Shown here one piece after another: positions 14,302-19,618 of a stretch of DNA of 19,618 nucleotides. The notes beneath the pieces are model-generated. The model had not been told where the DNA came from and searched no databases. It saw nothing but the letters and a program-made list of their open reading frames with translations. This DNA is from an uncultured Phascolarctobacterium sp. Its GTDB lineage: Bacteria > Bacillota > Negativicutes > Acidaminococcales > Acidaminococcaceae. The stretch lies in the NCBI GenBank assembly GCA_949287345.1, contig CASEGD010000007.1, forward strand, positions 1 through 19,618, given 5' to 3'. The number at the start of each line of letters is the position of its first letter. Position 1 is the first letter of the stretch. The position numbers and the translations under genes were made by a program.

Positions 14302-15179
14302 TATTTTATTCCGCAGCTTTCTGCCAGTGGGCAATGTGCGCAGCCTTTGCTTTTGGGTGGCATATTTACCGGTGTGCCACCGGTTGGCGGATTTATTTTA
14401 ATAAGGCAGCCGCGCGGGCATTTTTGGCTGCATAAACCGCAACCCGTGCATTTGGCATAGTCAATTTGCGGCAGGTCGTCTGCCATAGTAACAGCATGGT
14501 TCGGGCATGTACGCGCGCAAATGCCGCATCCGATACAGGAGCTTTGGCAGGCTTTCATTGCGGCGCTGCCGGAATCCGTATTGCTGCAAACAAGGCGTAC
14601 TTTGGCATTGCGCGGCAACAGGCGCAGCAGTTTTTGCGGGCAGCTGCCGACGCAAATGCCGCAGCCCTTACACTTGGCAGGGTCAATTTGCGGCAAGCAG
14701 TTTGCGCCGATAGTAATGGCGTTAAAGGGACATGCTTCTGCACAGGTGCCAAAGCCCAAACAACTGCTGCTGCATTTGCCGGGCGCGTTCAGCAGGCGCG
14801 CCGCCATATGGCAGTCATGTACGCCTTTGTAATTATAATCATGGGTGTCATTGCCATGGTAGCCGTTGCATTGCAGCGCTGCAATTTGCGGTTCTGCGCT
14901 ACCGGTTTCTGGCTTTGCGCCAAGCAACGCGGCAATTTTATTTTGGGCATTTGCATCGGCAACGGCACAGCTGTTGTGCCCGGCCTTGCCGCCAGCAATG
15001 GCTTCGGCCAGCGCGCTGCAGCCCGGGTAGCCGCAGGCTCCGCAGTTAGCGCCCGGCAGCAGTTCATTAATGTTTTTTGCCAGCGGGTCAGCTTCCACAT
15101 GCAGGCGGTGTGAGGCAAATGCCAGCACCAGCCCGAACAGCGCACCCAAAGCGGCAACCAGTATAATTGTTCCAAACAT
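14301..15179 (-). CDS. rnfB: Rnf complex subunit RnfB, multi-FeS electron transfer protein
   Basis: A 292-residue subunit that takes electrons from reduced ferredoxin. One N-terminal membrane anchor (3-25) is followed by a Fe-S module with C46, C49, C54, C71 (RnfB-type) and then four cysteine quartets: C136-C140-C146-C150, C170-C173-C176-C180, C215-C218-C221-C225 and C244-C247-C250-C254. That would allow about five [4Fe-4S] clusters. There is also an unusual short tail with C280, C283, C289. AAAGGAGA sits 6 nt before the ATG. It is separated from rnfA by 12 nt and shares a base with apbE. Family and order (C-D-G-E-A-B) match the clostridial Rnf type. Confidence 0.95.
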   Translation of the reverse strand: MFGTIILVAALGALFGLVLAFASHRLHVEADPLAKNINELLPGANCGACGYPGCSALAEAIAGGKAGHNSCAVADANAQNKIAALLGAKPETGSAEPQIAALQCNGYHGNDTHDYNYKGVHDCHMAARLLNAPGKCSSSCLGFGTCAEACPFNAITIGANCLPQIDPAKCKGCGICVGSCPQKLLRLLPRNAKVRLVCSNTDSGSAAMKACQSSCIGCGICARTCPNHAVTMADDLPQIDYAKCTGCGLCSQKCPRGCLIKINPPTGGTPVNMPPKSKGCAHCPLAESCGIK

Positions 15180-15191
15180 GGCGAATCTCCT

Positions 15192-15767
15192 TTAATGTAT
15201 GCCTGCCAGCCCCATCAGCGCCAGCGACATGCAGCTTGCTGTGATAAGGGCGACGGGCAGGTCTTTCATAGCGTCCGGTACAAGGCTTTGGTCAAGCCGC
15301 TCGCGGATGCATGAAAAAACAACCAGCGCCAGCGTATAGCCGATAGCCGTACCGGCGGCGTTGACAACGCTCAACCATAAGTCATATTGCTTTTGGATAT
15401 TTAAAAGCGCAATGCCCAAAATGGTGCAGTTGGTGGTAATCAGCGGCAAAAATACACCCATGCCTTTGTAAAGCGCGGGCATTTTTTTCTTTAAAAACAT
15501 TTCAACAAGCTGCACCAGTGATGCGATTGTGAGGATAAAGACGATGGTTTTTAAATAATCAAGCGCCAGCGGCAGCAGCACATAATGGTAAACCAGCCAG
15601 GTAACAATGGCTGAAAGTACCATGACAAAAGCAACGGCGGCGCTCATGCCTGCGGCATTGCGCATATTTTTTGAAACGCCTAAAAATGAACAGATGCCTA
15701 AAAACTGCACCAAAACTATATTGGCAATAAAAATGCTGCTGAATAACAAAGCGAAGGAGCTGTCCAT
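15192..15767 (-). CDS. rnfA: Rnf complex membrane subunit RnfA
   Basis: A 191-residue integral membrane subunit homologous to NqrE/RsxA with six membrane segments. Conserved cysteines C26 (LGICSFLGVS) and C114 (LPLITTNCTILG) match the pair that helps hold an iron-sulphur centre in the membrane between RnfA and RnfE. AGGAGGG lies 7 nt before ATG 15767. It starts one base after the rnfE stop. The complex couples ferredoxin:NAD+ electron transfer to Na+ or H+ export. Confidence 0.95.
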   Translation of the reverse strand: MDSSFALLFSSIFIANIVLVQFLGICSFLGVSKNMRNAAGMSAAVAFVMVLSAIVTWLVYHYVLLPLALDYLKTIVFILTIASLVQLVEMFLKKKMPALYKGMGVFLPLITTNCTILGIALLNIQKQYDLWLSVVNAAGTAIGYTLALVVFSCIRERLDQSLVPDAMKDLPVALITASCMSLALMGLAGIH

Positions 15768-15768
15768 G

Positions 15769-16359
15769 TCAAGCCCTCCTGTAATGGAAAAGATAATTTA
15801 AAGCGGCAAACAGAAAACCCATCGTAAGGAACGCTCCGGCTGGCAGCACTAAAAACAGTACCGGCGGCAGGCCCGCGATGTTTGCAGGCTGCCCCAGCAG
15901 CGTGCCGCTGCCGAAAAGTTCGCGGCAAGTGGCAATAAGCACCAACGCCAGAGTATAGCCAATGCCCATGCCGACGCCGTCAAGCAAAGAGCTGAACACA
16001 CCGTGCTTGGAGGCAAAGGCTTCCGCTCGCCCTAAAATAATGCAGTTAACAACTATGAGCGGGATAAAAATGCCCAACGCCTCATAAGTAGCGGGGAAAT
16101 AGGCGTGGATAACCAGTTCCGTAACCGTTACCAGCGAGGCGATAACGACGATGTAGCAGGGTATACGGATATTGTTGGGTATAAAGTTTTTGATGAGTGA
16201 AATGATGATATTGGAAAAAACAAGCACAAGGGTAAAGGCGGCACCCATGCCGATGGCGCTTTTGAGCGCAGTGGTGGTGGCCAGCGCGGGGCAGACGCCG
16301 AGGAGCTGAACTAAAAGCGGATTCTCTTTTTTGATGCCGTTTGTTAAATTTTTCAGCAT
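15769..16359 (-). CDS. rnfE: Rnf complex membrane subunit RnfE
   Basis: A 196-residue membrane subunit homologous to NqrD/RsxE. It carries NPLLVQLLGVCPALATTTALKSA with C23 near the N-terminus and IPLIVVNCIILGRAEAF with C106, the counterparts of the RnfA cysteines. AAGGAGG lies about 8 nt before ATG 16359. The gap to rnfG is 12 nt. RnfA and RnfE are inverted-topology homologues that form the membrane core. Confidence 0.95.
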   Translation of the reverse strand: MLKNLTNGIKKENPLLVQLLGVCPALATTTALKSAIGMGAAFTLVLVFSNIIISLIKNFIPNNIRIPCYIVVIASLVTVTELVIHAYFPATYEALGIFIPLIVVNCIILGRAEAFASKHGVFSSLLDGVGMGIGYTLALVLIATCRELFGSGTLLGQPANIAGLPPVLFLVLPAGAFLTMGFLFAALNYLFHYRRA

Positions 16360-16371
16360 AGCGGCTCCTCC

Positions 16372-16935
16372 TTATTTTTGTGCGTAATTTGCAAGATAAT
16401 GTTTCCTTGCGGCGTTGATACCGCTGACTACCGCTTTGGAAGTAACGGTAGAGGCGGTGATGGCTTGTACTTCGCTTTCTTTTGCGGCGGTCTTTTTAAC
16501 AACAAGTTTTTTTTGCAGCGGTTTGCCCGCAAATTGGGAAAGAAACTCTGGCTCTGTGCATTTAGCGCCCAAGCCCGGCGTTTCCGTCTGCTGCAAAATT
16601 TTTACGCCGCTAATTGTGCCATGCGGGTAGCTGATGCCGACCATTAAATGTATCTGCCCATTGTAACCGTTCGGCGTAACGGTGTAGATATAACCGTTGG
16701 GCTGCCCATCTTTTTCGGAACGGACTATCCCGGTAATCATGCTGTCATCCGGCAACGGCATATCTTCAAGGTTTACTGCCTGCGGCAGTACCTGGGTATA
16801 ACCCATGATAATGTTTTGGTGCTGGCGGTGGGCGATTACCGGCGTGGCAATCTCGTGGGCGTAGTGTACAACTGCCGCTGAAAGCCCGCAGACAATTAAT
16901 AAAATCAGCGGCAGGCGGATTGTATCTTTAAGCAT
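16372..16935 (-). CDS. rnfG: Rnf complex flavin subunit RnfG (covalent FMN), variant motif
   Basis: A 187-residue subunit with one N-terminal membrane helix and an external FMN-binding domain. It contains TPGLGAKCTEPEF, typical of RnfG/NqrC. The FMN-attachment region reads VQAITASTVTSKAV, with Thr163 as the expected acceptor; the usual form is D-x-x-[ST]-G-A-[ST], so Asp is replaced by Gln, Gly by Ala and Ala by Ser. I choose ATG 16935 because AGAGGTAA lies 7 nt upstream; the longer frame from 16980 overlaps more of rnfD and lacks a site. It overlaps rnfD by 8 nt. Confidence 0.93.
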   Translation of the reverse strand: MLKDTIRLPLILLIVCGLSAAVVHYAHEIATPVIAHRQHQNIIMGYTQVLPQAVNLEDMPLPDDSMITGIVRSEKDGQPNGYIYTVTPNGYNGQIHLMVGISYPHGTISGVKILQQTETPGLGAKCTEPEFLSQFAGKPLQKKLVVKKTAAKESEVQAITASTVTSKAVVSGINAARKHYLANYAQK

Positions 16936-18007
16936 GGCGGTTACCTCTGCCAAAAGGCGTGTTGATGATATAACGGTCAATAAGCGGGGTCAGCATATTC
17001 ATAATTAAAATAGAATAGCAGACTCCTTCAATATAACCTCCGCGCAGGCGGATAATGGAAGTAATTACAGCAAGCCCAACAGCAAATATGATGCGACCTT
17101 TTTTGGTAACGGGGCTTGTAACCCAGTCCGTAGCCATAAAAAACGCGCCTATGATAAGGCCGCCGGAGCAAATATGGTAAAGCGCGTAAGTTGCTGCGAA
17201 ATTATTATAAAAACCGTACAGAGCGCAAATTATGCCGGTTAAGCCGATGTAAAATACAGGTATGTGCCAGTCGATAACCTGCCGCCAGATTAAAAATATG
17301 CCGCCGGCAAGGAGCGTGGGTACGCAAGTTTCGCCCAGCGACCCGGCGGTGTTGCCCCAAAACAGCTGGCTCAGTTCCGGCAAAAAGCCGTCCTGTACAG
17401 CAGCGCCGCTTTGCCATAAACGTCCTGCTTCGCGCAAAAGCGCCAGCGGCGTGGCAACGGTAACGGCGTCTGCGCTTGCGGTTACAGCTGTTGTGGCAGC
17501 CGTTGTAGACGCGGTGGTGCCAGAAGCCACAGCGTCTGCCGTATCGGCAGTAACAGGCAGGCTCCACGTTGTCATCTGTGCAGGGAACGACGCCAGTAAA
17601 ATGGCCCTGCCGATGTGGGCAGGGTTAAAAATATTAGCGCCCAACCCGCCGAAAATCTGCTTGCCGATAACAATGGCGCATGCAGAACCGAAAGCCGCAA
17701 GGCCTGGGTTTATTTGCGGCGGTAGGCAAAAGGCAAGCAAAAGCCCTGTTAACAGCGCGCTGCAATCCGTAATGGTTATGGGGTGGCGCATAATTTTCTG
17801 GCACAGGGCTTCGGCGATAACGGCGCTTGCGCAGCACGCTAAAATTACCTGCAAAGCGTCCGTGCGGAAATAATAAAGCGACGCCGCGAGCGCAGGGGCA
17901 AGCGCCAGTAAAACTTCACGCATGGCGGCGCTCACAGTGTTGCCGCTGTGCATGTGCGGCGAAGATGAAATTATCAGTAACGGTTTTGGTTGTTCCTGTT
18001 GCGTCAT
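16928..18007 (-). CDS. rnfD: Rnf complex membrane subunit RnfD (covalent FMN), with Ala/Thr-rich insert
   Basis: A 359-residue membrane subunit homologous to NqrB/RsxD, with about ten membrane segments. SSPHMHS near the N-terminus and NPAHIGRAILLASFP are family blocks. The FMN-attachment site reads DAVTVATPLALL with Thr186 as the likely acceptor; the Gly of the usual motif is Val here. Residues about 153-179, just before this site, are almost only Ala, Thr, Ser, Asp and Val (for example TTASTTAATTAVTASA), a low-complexity insert that I do not expect in the family. GAAAGGAT lies 8 nt before ATG 18007; the longer frame to 18124 overlaps rnfC and is rejected. It starts 29 nt after rnfC. Confidence 0.93.
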   Translation of the reverse strand: MTQQEQPKPLLIISSSPHMHSGNTVSAAMREVLLALAPALAASLYYFRTDALQVILACCASAVIAEALCQKIMRHPITITDCSALLTGLLLAFCLPPQINPGLAAFGSACAIVIGKQIFGGLGANIFNPAHIGRAILLASFPAQMTTWSLPVTADTADAVASGTTASTTAATTAVTASADAVTVATPLALLREAGRLWQSGAAVQDGFLPELSQLFWGNTAGSLGETCVPTLLAGGIFLIWRQVIDWHIPVFYIGLTGIICALYGFYNNFAATYALYHICSGGLIIGAFFMATDWVTSPVTKKGRIIFAVGLAVITSIIRLRGGYIEGVCYSILIMNMLTPLIDRYIINTPFGRGNRHA

Positions 18008-18036
18008 GGTAAAAATCCTTTCAAAAATAAAGCCGT

Positions 18037-19356
18037 TTAGCGCTCCGCAAGCAGCTGTTTGGCAAGGCGCAGGTATTGCACAAGCGGTATGTGCGCCGGG
18101 CAGACATAAGCGCAGGTGCCGCATTCAATGCAGCTGTACGCTGAAAGCCCTTGCAAAGCGCTGATGTTATTTTGCCTGATATAACGCATAATTTCCGTCG
18201 GCTCCAAAAACATGGGGCAGTGGTCAACGCATTTTCCGCAGCGGACGCATGGGCTTGCAGGGTGAAGCTCGGAAGCAGTCTGGTCTTTATCAAAACACAG
18301 CAGAGCATTGCTGCCCTTAGTTACAGGGTAATCCAGGCTTTGCAGGGCAAAACCCATCATCGGCCCGCCGCAGATAATTTGCGCAGGCGGCTTGATAAAA
18401 CCATGGGCCGCAGTTTGTACTATGTGGCTGTAAAGCGTCCCCAGCGGGACAAGAAAATTGCCCGGATTTGCAACAGCGCTGCCGCTGACAGTAACAACGC
18501 GGTCTACAAAAGGCATGCCGCTTTCAATGGAGCGTGCTGCCTGCATGGCGGTTGAAATATTATCGACTATAACGCCTACATTGGCAGGCAACCCTCTGTC
18601 CGGTACAATACGTCCGGTAACTGCTTTAATAAGCTGCTTTTCGCTGCCCTGGGGATATTTTCCCGGACAGGGCATTACGCGGATATTTGCATTTGCTGTC
18701 AGCAGTTTTTTTAACAGTTCAATGGCCTGTGGTTTATTATCTTCAATAGCGATAATGCCTTGCGGAGCGTCCGAAGCCTTCATAAAATACTGCAAGCCGC
18801 GGATAACCTCCTGCGGGTTTTCTAACATTGTGCGGTAATCGGTGGTGATGTAAGGCTCGCATTCAATGCCGTTTAAAATTATTGTATCTATGCTACCGTT
18901 TTTGGGCGGCAGGTACTTAACATGCGTTGGAAACGACGCGCCGCCCATGCCGGTCAGTCCGTATCCGGCAAGGAGATGGCGTATTTCATCGCCAGTCAGG
19001 TTGTTAATGCTTTGCGGATCGGCAGAGATGGCGCAGTCAGTAAAATCATTTTTAATAATAATGCAGTCTGATTTTACGCCGTTAGGAAGCCATCGTTTTT
19101 CGATGCCGGTGACGGTTCCGCTGATGCTTGCGTGTACATTGGCGCTGACCATGCCTTGCGCAGCGGCAATTTTTTGCCCGCGCAGCACGCGGTCGCTTTT
19201 TTGTACCAGTGCCTTTGCCGGTGCGCCGATGTGCATGGTAAGCGGCAGCACAACTAAATCCGGCGCGGCTATTTTTGTTATTTCTTTATTTTCGGTTAAG
19301 CTTTTAAGGGCGGCAATTTTTACGCCGCCGTCAAAGCTGTGCTTTTTAAAAAACAT
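18037..19356 (-). CDS. rnfC: Rnf complex NADH-binding subunit RnfC
   Basis: A 439-residue peripheral subunit that carries the NAD site and passes electrons to NAD+. Motifs: FDGGVKIAALKS at the N-terminus, GYGLTGMGGASFPTH (134-145, nucleotide/FMN-binding loop related to NuoF), NGIECEPYITTDYRTMLE, and two [4Fe-4S] quartets C370-C373-C376-C380 and C409-C412-C415-C419. GAGGTAG lies about 5 nt before ATG 19356. It is the first gene of the ten-gene unit and follows a short leader of about 47 nt. Confidence 0.95.
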   Translation of the reverse strand: MFFKKHSFDGGVKIAALKSLTENKEITKIAAPDLVVLPLTMHIGAPAKALVQKSDRVLRGQKIAAAQGMVSANVHASISGTVTGIEKRWLPNGVKSDCIIIKNDFTDCAISADPQSINNLTGDEIRHLLAGYGLTGMGGASFPTHVKYLPPKNGSIDTIILNGIECEPYITTDYRTMLENPQEVIRGLQYFMKASDAPQGIIAIEDNKPQAIELLKKLLTANANIRVMPCPGKYPQGSEKQLIKAVTGRIVPDRGLPANVGVIVDNISTAMQAARSIESGMPFVDRVVTVSGSAVANPGNFLVPLGTLYSHIVQTAAHGFIKPPAQIICGGPMMGFALQSLDYPVTKGSNALLCFDKDQTASELHPASPCVRCGKCVDHCPMFLEPTEIMRYIRQNNISALQGLSAYSCIECGTCAYVCPAHIPLVQYLRLAKQLLAER

Positions 19357-19386
19357 ATTCTACCTCAAATTAATACTAACAATCTT

Positions 19387-19400
19387 ACACCTTAAGGTGT
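19387..19400. promoter_or_regulatory. Perfect 14-bp palindrome at the rnf transcription start (candidate operator)
   Basis: ACACCTTAAGGTGT is its own reverse complement. It starts about 3 bases inside the predicted rnf transcript, where a bound repressor would block initiation. I do not recognise the sequence as a known site (it is not a Rex-type TTGTGA repeat). A transcribed form could also fold, but with no loop that is unlikely. Confidence 0.5.
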
Positions 19401-19409
19401 TTTACTGTT

Positions 19410-19438
19410 ATTATATTGATTCTAAGTGTAAATATCAA
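19410..19438 (-). promoter_or_regulatory. Promoter of the rnf-apbE unit
   Basis: Minus strand TTGATA (plus 19433-19438), 17-nt spacer, TATAAT (19410-19415): 5/6 and 6/6 matches to a housekeeping promoter with ideal spacing. Transcription would start near 19403, about 47 nt before the rnfC start codon. Confidence 0.8.
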
Positions 19439-19528
19439 TGGTAAAATAATATAAAAATAGAGAAATACGTGTATACATAAAAAACAAAATAAAATTTGCT
19501 GCAAAATGCTGCGGCGCTAAAAAAATAT

Positions 19529-19557
19529 TTTTCAAAAACTGTTAAATGCGATATAAT
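19529..19557 (+). promoter_or_regulatory. Possible outward-facing promoter at the right edge
   Basis: Perfect -10 TATAAT at 19552-19557 with TTTTCA (4/6) at 19529-19534, spacer 17 nt. It points away from rnfC, so the next gene would be divergent. In A/T-rich DNA such matches arise by chance. Confidence 0.35.
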
Positions 19558-19618
19558 ATATTCGAAAAGTGTATTATAAGTTGCTTATTTTAAAAGCGAT
19601 TTTACCGTTTTGTAATGT

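Larger units (their letters stand above)
19357..19618. other. Non-coding region upstream of rnfC
   Basis: 262 bp, A/T-rich, with no supported gene. It holds the rnf promoter and palindrome on the left and a possible outward promoter on the right. The gene driven by the latter lies beyond the window. The piece AAAAAATATTTTT near 19520-19532 is a simple A/T palindrome without clear meaning. Confidence 0.6.

Noticed and set aside
14466..15113. 215-residue open frame on the plus strand opposite rnfB
   Set aside because: The regular cysteine codons of rnfB produce alanine-rich antisense frames; no domain or ribosome site.
17450..17570. Simple-sequence DNA repeat or CRISPR-like array in rnfD
   Set aside because: The Ala/Thr-rich stretch is repetitive only at protein level; the DNA has no regular unit or spacers.
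16928..18124. Longer RnfD starting at 18124 inside rnfC
   Set aside because: The extra N-terminus reads antisense-free but out-of-frame rnfC sequence; ATG 18007 has a well-spaced ribosome site and gives the family N-terminus.

Overview
The window reads as a chromosomal segment of a low-to-mid GC anaerobic Firmicute, and I think most likely a Negativicute of the Acidaminococcaceae type. The evidence is the order tatD-yabE-rnmV-rsmA (classic for Firmicutes), a clostridial-type rnfCDGEAB cluster, an NAD-type glutamate dehydrogenase and a predicted lipoprotein HlyD/AcrA-like adaptor (suggesting a double membrane). The species is inference; no rRNA or marker in the window settles it. I see no mobile element, CRISPR array, tRNA or rRNA.

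Layout. (1) 1-3056, plus strand: 3' part of tatD, terminator, then a promoter and a tight three-gene unit: a cell-wall 3D-domain protein, ribonuclease M5 and the 16S rRNA dimethyltransferase. It is closed by a bidirectional terminator. (2) 3148-6947, minus strand: spermidine/putrescine ABC operon potA-potB-potC-potD. potC is broken by what looks like a 4-bp tandem duplication. (3) 7112-8344, plus strand: a two-domain YfbR-like HD phosphohydrolase whose first HD domain has lost its metal ligands. (4) 8493-9728, plus strand: glutamate dehydrogenase with its own promoter, a structured leader and a bidirectional terminator. (5) 9854-11453, minus strand: an EamA-type transporter and a zinc-ribbon protein with an acidic tail. 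(6) 11518-19356, minus strand: a ten-gene unit rnfC-D-G-E-A-B-apbE-NusG_II-Gx-lipoprotein adaptor. It is driven by a near-consensus promoter with a perfect 14-bp palindrome next to the expected transcription start. (7) 19357-19618: non-coding, with that promoter and a weaker outward-facing plus-strand promoter.

How it fits together: Rnf oxidises reduced ferredoxin, reduces NAD+ and pumps ions. Glutamate dehydrogenase links glutamate to 2-oxoglutarate and NADH, so both belong to the redox and energy core of an amino-acid-fermenting anaerobe. ApbE supplies covalent FMN to RnfG and RnfD. The NusG_II and Gx proteins plus a lipoprotein adaptor extend the operon outside the membrane, resembling modules seen in flavin-based extracellular electron transfer loci. 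The FMN-attachment motifs in RnfG and RnfD both lack the usual glycine. The most interesting points are the extended Rnf operon with its variant flavinylation sites and palindrome, the potC lesion, and the tandem HD/pseudo-HD enzyme.
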